A stretch of DNA of 6,194 nucleotides from Adhaeribacter sp. GTDB lineage: Bacteria; Bacteroidota; Bacteroidia; Cytophagales; Hymenobacteraceae. The position numbers were made by a program, and so were the translations under genes. The stretch covers positions 1-6,194 of the forward strand of contig JAQBNV010000233.1 in NCBI GenBank assembly GCA_028288395.1. The letters run 5' to 3'. Each line of letters begins with the position of its first letter. Within the stretch, counting starts at the first letter, position 1. Of this stretch, positions 1-5,179 are shown in pieces. Under the pieces are notes generated by a model. The model had not been told where the DNA came from. It searched no databases and saw only the letters and a list, made by a program, of their open reading frames with translations.

Positions 1-1
1 T

Positions 2-211
2 GCCACCAAAAGTGTATTTTATGGCCCTATTACTAATTTACCCAAAGATTTCAGTGCGGCCGAAAAGCAGCAGCTAACGACGGCTTATGTAAAGCTGATT
101 AACGAGCAGCTTGTGCCTGCTTATAAAAAACTCCATGCTTTTTTACAAAACGAGTATCTGCCCAAAGCCAGAACCACGAGCGGCTTAAGCGCTTTACCCG
201 GGTGCCCATAG
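2..211 (+). pseudogene. DUF885 family protein fragment, truncated at both ends
   Basis: The open frame enters from the left edge and encodes 69 residues before TAG at 209-211. It contains FYGPITNLPKDFSAAEK, then LVPAYKKLHAFLQNEYLP, then GLSALPG. This pattern is typical of the middle of DUF885 proteins, a largely exported alpha-helical family of roughly 550-600 residues with unproven, possibly peptidase-like, function. In intact members the ALPG segment is followed by another Gly, an aromatic residue and roughly 300 more residues. Here the frame ends three residues after ALPG, so the whole C-terminal half is missing. The following bases encode an unrelated protein end in another frame. The family call is from recognition of motifs, not a search. 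The start lies outside the window. The product is probably non-functional unless the junction is an assembly error. Confidence 0.7.
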
Positions 212-290
212 TTGGAGCCGTTACGATTTAAGCGCCTGGGGTGCCGATGGCAAACCAACCAAAGCTTTGGATGCTTTTTTAATGGAGTAA
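198..290 (+). pseudogene. C-terminal tail of a probable GH53 galactanase-like glycoside hydrolase
   Basis: In frame +3, PGAHSWSRYDLSAWG continues to GKPTKALDAFLME and TAA at 288-290. The pattern W-x-x-Y-x-L-x-A-W, then G-K-P-T-x-A-L-D-A-F, resembles the extreme C-terminus of family 53 arabinogalactan endo-beta-1,4-galactanases, where a YWEP motif and the last barrel strand precede a 'G+PT-ALDAF' ending. The preceding in-frame stop (TAA at 186-188) shows that this frame is not open further left, so only about 30 residues remain. It is out of frame with the DUF885 fragment and begins where that homology ends, at a short CCCGG stretch near 197-201. The tail is short, so the GH53 call is tentative; another glycosidase family with a similar ending is possible. 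Confidence 0.5.
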
Positions 291-376
291 ATTTTTATTC
301 GGTAACTGCCACCTGCTTTTTGGTACGCGTTATACCAAATCGCATGAACAAGGTGCCATACTGCATGTAACTTAAT

Positions 377-402
377 CCCGGTAGGTTTCAAAACCTACCG
401 GG
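377..402. repeat. Perfect 12-bp inverted repeat, REP-like palindrome or bidirectional terminator
   Basis: CCCGGTAGGTTT at 377-388 is followed by two bases and then by its exact reverse complement AAACCTACCGGG at 391-402. In practice the inner T/A pairs would open, leaving a 9-10 bp GC-rich stem. The plus strand continues with TTTGCTTCACTTTTTAG, a loose T-rich tail. It could terminate transcription from the left. Its form (GC-rich core, inner TTT/AAA) also resembles dispersed intergenic palindromes that I recall from Bacteroidota genomes. Only one copy is present in this window, so repeat status cannot be shown. Confidence 0.6.
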
Positions 403-562
403 TTTGCTTCACTTTTTAGGTCAGCTTTACGGCAGGAAGTAAAGGTGAAATGGTCTAATATTTCGCTAAACGCGCGCCAGATTTGCGTATTTTTTTAGCA
501 GAATATATTCCCTCCTGGTGCTTGATCAATTTAACCTCATCTCTCTTACCGCCTTAAATAAA

Positions 563-594
563 AAAGGTAGCCAGCGAATCGGCCAGCTACCTTT
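563..594 (-). terminator. Rho-independent terminator of the Gfo/Idh/MocA gene
   Basis: AAAGGTAGC at 563-571 pairs perfectly with GCTACCTTT at 586-594 around a 14-base loop. Read on the minus strand, the stem lies 33 bases beyond the oxidoreductase stop codon and runs into TTTTTTATTTAA, giving a typical U-tract. The A-run at 595-600 gives little support for termination in the opposite direction. Confidence 0.75.
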
Positions 595-627
595 ATAAAA
601 AATTACTGGAAATAATTTCCGCAAATA

Positions 628-1659
628 TCAAAAAGTATACATTTTCCTTTCCCTAGCCGACTGGTAAACCGCCAGGATAATCTCTACGGCTTTGCGGGCT
701 TCGGTGCCGTCTATTTCAAAGGGGCGGTTTTCGTCTAAGGCGCTGATAAAGGCGGCAAAGTTTTTGGCGTGCGGCTCAAACGGAATAGCCGAGGGGTCGG
801 AAGCGCCACCAGTGCTGTCGTTCTGGAATTTGGTTAACACTGCGTTATCGGCTTCGGTTTGGTCGGCAAACTCCCAAACGGTAAAGCTGTTTTCTACCAG
901 TACGGCGGTGCCTTTGGTGCCGGTAATTTCGATGCGCCGGAGTTGGCCGGGGAAAGAAGCGGTAGTACCATAAATAGAGCCCAGGGCATTATTTTTAAAC
1001 TGCACCACGGCGGTAGCGGTATCTTCTACTTCAATGTCGTGGGCAATGGTGGCAGTGTAAGCCTGTAACGAAGCAATGGGCCCCATCAGGTACTGTAGCA
1101 TATCTACCATGTGAATGGATTGGTTCATGAGCGCACCGCCACCGTCCATTTTCCAGGTTCCGCGCCAGCTGCCGGCGTAATATTCGGGTTTGCGCCACCA
1201 GGGCACGTGTACCGCGGCGTGGCTGATGGTGCCAAAACGGCCGGCATCTACGGTGTCTTTTAATAACTGAATAGCATCGCCAAACCGGAAGTTAAACACA
1301 GCTCCTAACTGGGTTCCGGCCTGCTGGTGCGCCGCAATCATCTGGTCGATGCGGTCGAGGGTTATTTCTACGGGCTTTTCGACAATTGCGTGCTTATCAT
1401 TTTGGGCGGCCATAATAGTTGGTTCCAGGTGGGCACCGCTGGGCGTAGCAATCGTAACAATATCTATGTCCGCCGACTGCAGCATTTCTTCATTGCTCCC
1501 AAAGGCCCGGCAATTATATTTTTCGGCAACCAAGCGGGTCTGATCCGGAATATCGCTGCAGAAACCTACCAGGTTAGCATTTGGTAAACTTTGAATGGCT
1601 TTCGCATGAAAATTAGCGATCATGCCGGCCCCAACTATACCAAAATTCCATTTTTTCAT
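628..1659 (-). CDS. Gfo/Idh/MocA family NAD(P)-dependent oxidoreductase
   Basis: The 343-residue product is full length for this family of cytoplasmic dehydrogenases acting on sugars, inositols and their derivatives. The N-terminal Rossmann fold shows G10-A-G12-M-I-A15 for the dinucleotide. E94-K95-P96 is the family EKP motif, with K95 the expected catalytic and substrate-contacting lysine. The C-terminal alpha/beta domain has WRGTW (165-169), D172-G-G-G, and N179-x-x-x-H183-x-x-D186. H183 is the usual catalytic histidine; N179 occupies the place where many relatives carry Asp. No signal peptide or Tat motif is present. The ATG at 1659 has only a weak upstream AGAG. A -7-like element lies about 93 bases upstream and a good terminator follows, so it is probably a single-gene unit. 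The substrate cannot be read from sequence; the split glycan gene nearby is not evidence enough. Confidence 0.92.
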   Translation of the reverse strand: MKKWNFGIVGAGMIANFHAKAIQSLPNANLVGFCSDIPDQTRLVAEKYNCRAFGSNEEMLQSADIDIVTIATPSGAHLEPTIMAAQNDKHAIVEKPVEITLDRIDQMIAAHQQAGTQLGAVFNFRFGDAIQLLKDTVDAGRFGTISHAAVHVPWWRKPEYYAGSWRGTWKMDGGGALMNQSIHMVDMLQYLMGPIASLQAYTATIAHDIEVEDTATAVVQFKNNALGSIYGTTASFPGQLRRIEITGTKGTAVLVENSFTVWEFADQTEADNAVLTKFQNDSTGGASDPSAIPFEPHAKNFAAFISALDENRPFEIDGTEARKAVEIILAVYQSARERKMYTF

Positions 1660-1737
1660 AAGCTCTTTTTTATTTGTGGTGTGATAATTATTTATCCTAA
1701 AGATTATTAAAGCTAAAGCGCTGCTGATTTAATAAGA

Positions 1738-1763
1738 TTGCCTAAATTATTAATTGAAGGCAA
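1738..1763. promoter_or_regulatory. Inverted repeat TTGCCT-N14-AGGCAA, possible operator
   Basis: TTGCCT at 1738-1743 and AGGCAA at 1758-1763 are exact reverse complements, 14 bases apart, with an AT-rich centre containing ATTATTAAT. The right arm overlaps the last bases of the minus-strand -7 element at 1761-1768, and the rest lies where the oxidoreductase transcript would begin. That position would suit a repressor site. The symmetry decays inside the arms, so chance is possible. Confidence 0.3.
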
Positions 1764-1768
1764 ATATA
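1761..1768 (-). promoter_or_regulatory. Bacteroidota-type -7 element (TATATTTG) for the oxidoreductase gene
   Basis: Read on the minus strand, 1768 to 1761 is TATATTTG, an exact match to the TAnnTTTG -7 consensus used by the primary sigma factor of Bacteroidota. A TTTG lies 23 bases further upstream as a possible -33 element, somewhat farther than the usual 19-21. The predicted leader to the ATG at 1659 would be about 90-95 bases. Confidence 0.45.
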
Positions 1769-2005
1769 GGAATGTAAATATTTAATTAAACCAAAACCTG
1801 TCAATTTAGGCGCAGCTGTAACCCGCCTATTTATAATATTCCTGGTCGTTAACTGGTATCAGATTATTGCTCCGCTCCTTCTGGCGGTATTCATGGCTTT
1901 TGAATATGATAAATCAGCAAAAATTTAAAACTTTCCTTTGCTGCCAGAAAAAAGAACATTCGCCAAAAAGCCTGCGTATCCTAACTTCCTCCTAAACCAA
2001 ATCAA

Positions 2006-2485
2006 ATGAAAACCAAGACCAAAACATATATACGCGTGCTGGGCATGGGCACGGTAGCGGGCATGCGGGCGATGATGGCGCCGGCGCTTTTGAGCCATTT
2101 TCTGGTTAAATCGCCGGCGGGTGGCCTCAATTTTTCGCGGCTGCATTACCTGCAGGTACCAAACGTAGCGCTGGGTTTAAAAGTGGCCGCCGGGGCCGAG
2201 TTGGTGGGCGATAAACTACCCAATATCCCCAACCGCACCACTGCTCCGCAATTGCTGGCCCGGGTTATATCGGGCGCAGTGGTGGGCGCAACGCTGGCTT
2301 TGGCCAATGGCCAGAATAAAACAGGGGGTGCCTTACTGGGCGGACTGGCGGCAGCGGCTTCTACGCACCTGTTCTTTTTCCTGCGGAAAGAAATCGGCCA
2401 GGCGGCCGGCTTGCCGGATATTAATGTGGCTGTGGTGGAAGATATGGTGGCATTGGTAAGCGGCTACCAGCTTGCCAAAGGTTAA
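2006..2485 (+). CDS. DUF4126-type small integral membrane protein
   Basis: The product is 159 residues, strongly hydrophobic and glycine/alanine rich. Recognisable blocks are G19-M-R-A-M-M-A-P-A-L-L-S-H31, then AGAELVGDKLP (62-72) followed by NIPNRT, then LLARVISGAVVGATLAL (83-99) and GGALLGGLAAAAS (107-119), and a final VVEDMVALVSGYQLA (143-157). These match the pattern of short DUF4126 family proteins in Bacteroidota, which have no established function. Four to five short membrane segments are likely, and E65/D69 inside a hydrophobic stretch are notable. The ATG at 2006 is chosen because it gives the usual N-terminus (basic KTKTK, then the first helix); it has no Shine-Dalgarno, only an A-rich leader. 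It appears monocistronic, with a hairpin 15 bases after the stop. Confidence 0.85.
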   Translation: MKTKTKTYIRVLGMGTVAGMRAMMAPALLSHFLVKSPAGGLNFSRLHYLQVPNVALGLKVAAGAELVGDKLPNIPNRTTAPQLLARVISGAVVGATLALANGQNKTGGALLGGLAAAASTHLFFFLRKEIGQAAGLPDINVAVVEDMVALVSGYQLAKG

Positions 2486-2499
2486 TATTTAAGCCACTT

Positions 2500-2530
2500 G
2501 GCCGGCCTGGCCTCTTTGGCCGAACCGGCC
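2500..2530 (+). terminator. GC-rich hairpin after the DUF4126-type gene, likely terminator
   Basis: GGCCGGCCTGGCC at 2500-2512 and GGCCGAACCGGCC at 2518-2530 form a stem of six plus four GC pairs around a 3x3 internal mismatch, with loop TCTTT. The plus strand continues TCTTTAAAAA, only a short T-run. The position just after the stop codon at 2485 supports a termination role; the tail is weak. Confidence 0.5.
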
Positions 2531-2535
2531 TCTTT
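2509..2535. repeat. Short direct repeat GGCCTCTTT, period 18
   Basis: GGCCTCTTT occurs at 2509-2517 and again at 2527-2535, interleaved with the hairpin arms of 2500-2530. A related GGCTCTTT lies at 2553-2560. This looks like slipped duplication of a GGCC-rich element and not a known repeat family. Confidence 0.5.
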
Positions 2536-2540
2536 AAAAA

Positions 2541-2608
2541 GCAATGGCCCGGGGCTCTTTAGAAGCATGATTCTTTAGAGGCATTATTTTGTCGGGGCCC
2601 GCCATTGC
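2541..2608. repeat. Nested inverted repeats
   Basis: GCAATGGC at 2541-2548 is the exact reverse complement of GCCATTGC at 2601-2608. Between them, CTCTTTAGAA (2555-2564) and TTCTTTAGAG (2571-2580) pair at 8 of 10 positions around the loop GCATGA. The two stems could stack as one long imperfect cruciform or act as a secondary terminator for either convergent gene. No coding role is evident. Confidence 0.45.
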
Positions 2609-2824
2609 CTGAAATTCCGGCCGGCTTTTGCTTTCTTTTCAGGACCGGGTATAGGAATACGGCCGCCAGAATGGTGAACGCCCGGTATAAGAACCGCCCG
2701 ACATCCGCTCTTTGCTGCCAAAGATAAAAACGGCCATCAGATCTATAGTAGGGCCAGGGCACACTGCGTTAATACAAAACCAGACTAAAAGCAATATTAC
2801 CCATAGCCTGATGGCTATGGTCAA
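2559..2824 (-). pseudogene. Probable frameshifted remnant of a small two-helix membrane protein
   Basis: Two overlapping minus-strand frames together look like one broken small protein. The upstream frame encodes IAIRLWVILLLVWFCINAV, a convincing membrane helix, followed by DLMAVFIFGSKERMSG, then reads into low-quality sequence to a TGA at 2639-2641. The other frame, offset by one base, supplies GRFLYRAFTILAAVFLYPVL and KRKQKPAG, a second helix with a basic end, and stops at 2559-2561. The upstream frame has no ATG: it opens after TAG near 2855 and the only nearby start is TTG at 2824 without a ribosome binding site. I do not recognise a family. Chance ORFs in a GC-rich spacer are the alternative. 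Confidence 0.3.
2801..2820 (-). terminator. Perfect 8-bp hairpin downstream of the DUF4197 gene
   Basis: CCATAGCC at 2801-2808, loop TGAT, then GGCTATGG at 2813-2820 form an unbroken stem about 43 bases beyond the stop codon of the minus-strand DUF4197 gene. On that strand it is followed by GTAATATTGCTTTTAG, which lacks a strong U-tract, so the terminator role is tentative. It also falls inside the decayed ORF, near its possible TTG start. Confidence 0.35.
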
Positions 2825-2862
2825 AAGACGCGGGAGGGCAGTTTTGCGTAAGTCCTAAAAAG

Positions 2863-3588
2863 TTAAAAACCGGCTGGCTTTGCCTGACCCGCGAAAACTT
2901 TTTTTAACAGTTCGGAGGTGCGGGCCTGCGGGTTCTGCCGGATATTTTTCTCTTCTTTCGCTACCATCAAAAATAATCCGTCCAGGGCTTTGCCGGTGGC
3001 GTAGTCGTCGAGGCTGGGATTTACTTTTCTTACCAACGGAATTTTGTTGTAGGTATTTACCAGCGTGGCGTAATATTGGGTGGCATTTACCTTGGCCAGC
3101 GAGGCTTGAATGATGGGCTTAAACTTATCGGTTAATTCAGCAGCGGTGGTGCGTTGCAAATATTGGGTAGCAGCATCGGGCTGGCCTTTTAATATTCCCA
3201 CCGCATCCTGAATGGTCATTTTTTTAATAGCGGACACGAAAACCGGCTTGGCTTCTTTGGCCGCATCTTCGGCGGCCCGGTTCAGGGCCAGCACAAATTT
3301 ATCTACTTCGGCGCCCATGCCTAGCTGCCGGAGTCTTGTTTCCACGTTTTTTACTTCCGGCGGAAAGGGAATTTTTATGTCGGCGTTTTTAAAATAACCA
3401 TCTACCTTCGATGTCAGATCGGTACCCTTAGAGGCTCCTTTAATTAAAGCCTCTTTCAACCCCGCTCCTACCTCTTCGTTGGTGAGGCCTTTAGCGGTTA
3501 CCGCTTGCTTTATTTTATTTAAATTAATCTGAGCCGTAGCCCCAATGCCTGACAGTACCAAAGCCAGGAAAAGAAGAAGCTGTTTCAT
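2863..3588 (-). CDS. Exported DUF4197 domain-containing protein
   Basis: The product is 241 residues, the usual length for this family. Residues 1-20 (MKQLLLFLALVLSGIGATAQ) form a signal peptide with probable cleavage near A17-T-A19; there is no lipobox cysteine, so a soluble periplasmic location is likely. The mature part shows the family pattern: LKEALIKGASKGT (44-56), DGYFKNADIKIPFP (63-76), VETRLRQLGMGAEVD (82-96), LNRAAEDAAKEA (102-113), MTIQDAVGILKGQPDAAT (124-141), and LDDYATGKALDGLF (193-206) with MVAKEE after it. It is predicted mainly helical. DUF4197 has no established biochemical role. The ATG at 3588 is chosen because it begins the signal peptide; the leader is AT-rich with no Shine-Dalgarno. 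The gene stands alone, divergent from the LEA-type gene. Confidence 0.92.
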   Translation of the reverse strand: MKQLLLFLALVLSGIGATAQINLNKIKQAVTAKGLTNEEVGAGLKEALIKGASKGTDLTSKVDGYFKNADIKIPFPPEVKNVETRLRQLGMGAEVDKFVLALNRAAEDAAKEAKPVFVSAIKKMTIQDAVGILKGQPDAATQYLQRTTAAELTDKFKPIIQASLAKVNATQYYATLVNTYNKIPLVRKVNPSLDDYATGKALDGLFLMVAKEEKNIRQNPQARTSELLKKVFAGQAKPAGF

Positions 3589-3863
3589 ATAGAATATTAA
3601 ATTAACTCTATAATTTGATTTTTAATTATTTCAGGATACAAGGTAATTTTATTTTTTCTCATTTAGTATTTTAAATTACTTACCCTTCCGAATTAATACC
3701 GATTAATTTGAGAATAAATCGGGAGTAAAACCACTTATACTACCCGTATAACTTACCAATTTTCAACTAGTTACAGCTAATCCACCGCCATAGCGTAGTA
3801 CAAAATTTAGTCAGGGTGCCATTGCTTTTTAGGAGCAACAGCACCGCCTTAATTTGCAATACC
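3589..3863. other. Divergent promoter region between DUF4197 and LEA-type genes
   Basis: This strongly AT-rich spacer should carry both promoters. No exact TAnnTTTG was found on either strand. TTAATTTG occurs on the plus strand at 3849-3856 and in another copy near 3703-3710, each one base off the -7 consensus, without a clear -33 partner at normal spacing. Assigning either as the LEA-type promoter would be a guess. Confidence 0.45.
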
Positions 3864-4775
3864 ATGAATAATAAAAAAATAATAATACCCATAATATTAT
3901 TGGTTGCTTTGGGGGCCATTTTCTATGGCATAACAAAATTCAAACGCTCGGATAAAAAAGTAGCTGATTACATTGTACCGGAACTAAAGCTGGCCCAAAT
4001 GAAAGTTACGAACTTAACAGCTGAGAAAGCTGATATGAAAATGAACGTACTCATCGACAATCCGGCGCCAATTGGTTTTAGTATCGACAGCTTGTTTTAT
4101 ATCGTTTCGATAGAAGGCAACGAGATAGCTCGCACCACCTACCCCGATTCGCTGCGACTGGAAGCCCGCGACAGCACCACTGTAGAACTGCCGCTGACGC
4201 TTTACCACGATAAACTCGCCGACGTGCTGAAGGGACTGGAAAAGCAAGGCCGCGACAGCGCCACCTACACCATTAACGCTACTATTTTTACCGATATGGT
4301 CCTGATTCCGAAAGACAAGCTGAACATGAAGGTGGAAAAACGCCTGCCGCTCATCCGGATTCCGGAGATTCATGTGACCGATATTAAAATGAAAGACGTG
4401 GGTTTTAAAGGCGCCACTATGGTGGTTGAAACCGCTGTTAAAAACGAAAATGTATTTCCGATCCGGTTTTCCGATATGAATTACCGGGTACAGGTAGATA
4501 ACAACGGCTGGATGGAAGGCAGCAAGCCCGGCACCATTAACATTCCGGCCAAAGGCGCCACCACCATGACGATACCCATGGAAGTAGAACTGAAAGAAAT
4601 GGGCAAAAACGCCCTCGACCTGATCCGGAAAGGCACCGATGTGCACTACGATTTCCGGATGAACACCAAACTGGCCTCCGATGCGCAGGTACTTAAGGAA
4701 AGTAAAATCGCCCTGAACTCTTCCGGTAAACTCAAAACCGTAGTAGATGCTGTTAAAGAGCACGCCAAAGACTAA
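3864..4775 (+). CDS. Membrane-anchored protein with two LEA type 2 (LEA14/WHy-like) domains
   Basis: From ATG 3864 the product is 303 residues. Residues 5-24 (KIIIPIILLVALGAIFYGIT) form an N-terminal membrane anchor, followed by a basic stretch. Two beta-rich repeats follow. The first (about 38-160) contains LKLAQMKVTNLTAEKADM then IDNPAPIGFSIDSL. The second (about 164-290) contains IRIPEIHVTDIKMKDVGFKG then VKNENVFPIRFSDMNY. The N-x-P/F-P-I-x-F pattern after a beta strand is the hallmark of LEA_2 domains, seen in plant LEA14 and in bacterial and archaeal homologues; they are linked to desiccation and stress tolerance in plants, with unclear roles in bacteria. The frame is also open upstream to GTG at 3816, but that would add 16 residues before the anchor, so ATG is preferred. 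No Shine-Dalgarno is visible. The domains probably face the periplasm. Confidence 0.85.
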   Translation: MNNKKIIIPIILLVALGAIFYGITKFKRSDKKVADYIVPELKLAQMKVTNLTAEKADMKMNVLIDNPAPIGFSIDSLFYIVSIEGNEIARTTYPDSLRLEARDSTTVELPLTLYHDKLADVLKGLEKQGRDSATYTINATIFTDMVLIPKDKLNMKVEKRLPLIRIPEIHVTDIKMKDVGFKGATMVVETAVKNENVFPIRFSDMNYRVQVDNNGWMEGSKPGTINIPAKGATTMTIPMEVELKEMGKNALDLIRKGTDVHYDFRMNTKLASDAQVLKESKIALNSSGKLKTVVDAVKEHAKD

Positions 4776-5179
4776 TCCGCCCCGTAAATAAGGCATCTAA
4801 ATCCGGTGCATCATCGTTCCTATTCCGGCAAATATCTTGAAGTCGGAAAAGCAGCATACAACGCTGCCCCGCCGGATAGCCATACAGGGTGGATCGGTTA
4901 AAGACAATTCAAGAGCCATTCTTTAACAGTAACCACCTTTTTGTTAGCAGGAGATTAACTTCTTCCTATTTCAGCGCTTTTAAGATTCCTGAAGGATAAA
5001 ACCCACTTTAACTAAACCGTCTAAATAATGTTTTTAATTATTTGGGAATAAAACGCGTTAATGAGCTACCAAACCAGTGGGACATTTAATAAATAAAGTA
5101 AATTTCAGGGGCAAATATTAGGTAATCTAGCACCATTCTATTTACTTTGAAACTCAAAGAACTTTATTATTTATGAGGC
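4776..5179. other. Long intergenic spacer with weak hairpins and promoter region
   Basis: About 400 bases without a credible gene. I see only weak secondary structure: GCAGC at 4851-4855 with GCTGC at 4863-4867, and an AT-rich inverted repeat AAATAAT (5023-5029) with ATTATTT (5037-5043). No convincing terminator with a U-tract follows the LEA-type gene. The last 40 bases hold the probable promoter of the membrane-protein operon. A small RNA cannot be excluded but nothing supports one. Confidence 0.5.
5142..5159 (+). promoter_or_regulatory. -7-like element overlapping a 15-bp palindrome upstream of the operon
   Basis: TTACTTTG at 5142-5149 is one mismatch from the TAnnTTTG -7 consensus; no good -33 element was found at the usual spacing. 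Overlapping it is CTTTGA (5145-5150), AAC, TCAAAG (5154-5159), a perfect 6+6 inverted repeat of 15 bp, centred about 30 bases before the ATG at 5180. An operator here would block the promoter, and the small winged-helix regulator of the same operon is an obvious candidate ligand. This is inference from position only. Confidence 0.35.

Larger units (their letters stand above)
291..627. other. Intergenic spacer, no gene seen
   Basis: No credible coding sequence was found between the glycosidase-like tail and the minus-strand oxidoreductase. The stretch holds a weak inverted repeat (TTTGGTA at 319-325 with TACCAAA at 333-339, loop of 7), a strong palindrome at 377-402, and the minus-strand terminator at 563-594. 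The two flanking genes converge here, so the region mainly ends transcription. Confidence 0.6.
1660..2005. other. Divergent intergenic/promoter region
   Basis: This AT-rich spacer separates the minus-strand oxidoreductase from the plus-strand DUF4126-type gene and must carry promoters for both. The oxidoreductase side has an exact TATATTTG (minus strand) and an overlapping inverted repeat, listed separately. On the plus side the best I see is TTCCTTTG at 1933-1940, one mismatch from TAnnTTTG and without a clear -33 partner. No small gene or RNA was recognised. Confidence 0.6.
2486..2862. other. Spacer between convergent genes: GGCC-rich hairpins and a decayed ORF
   Basis: No intact gene is supported here. 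The left part (2500-2608) is built of GGCC-rich inverted and direct repeats. The right part carries a probable frameshifted membrane-protein remnant on the minus strand and a perfect 8-bp hairpin at 2801-2820. The flanking DUF4126-type and DUF4197 genes converge on this stretch. Confidence 0.55.

Noticed and set aside
1327..1587. Plus-strand open frames opposite the oxidoreductase gene, also at 692-973 and 859-1068
   Set aside because: They are antisense to a full-length, motif-complete Gfo/Idh/MocA gene and resemble no protein family.
1925..2146. Minus-strand 73-residue open frame over the DUF4126-type gene start
   Set aside because: Arg/His-rich antisense sequence with no motif, overlapping a better-supported gene.
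2838..2856. GCGTAAGTCC-like stretch resembling termini of some insertion sequences
   Set aside because: No matching inverted copy is found elsewhere in the window and no transposase or target duplication is visible, so a mobile-element end cannot be supported.
3816..3863. Upstream GTG start adding 16 residues to the LEA-type protein
   Set aside because: The extension (PLLFRSNSTALICNT) precedes the membrane anchor without a function, whereas the ATG at 3864 gives a normal short N-terminus (MNNKK) directly before the anchor.
4014..4796. 260-residue open frame on the minus strand opposite the LEA-type gene
   Set aside because: It is an antisense shadow: rich in His, Phe and Gly, with no recognisable motif, and the plus-strand frame has clear LEA type 2 repeats and a membrane anchor.
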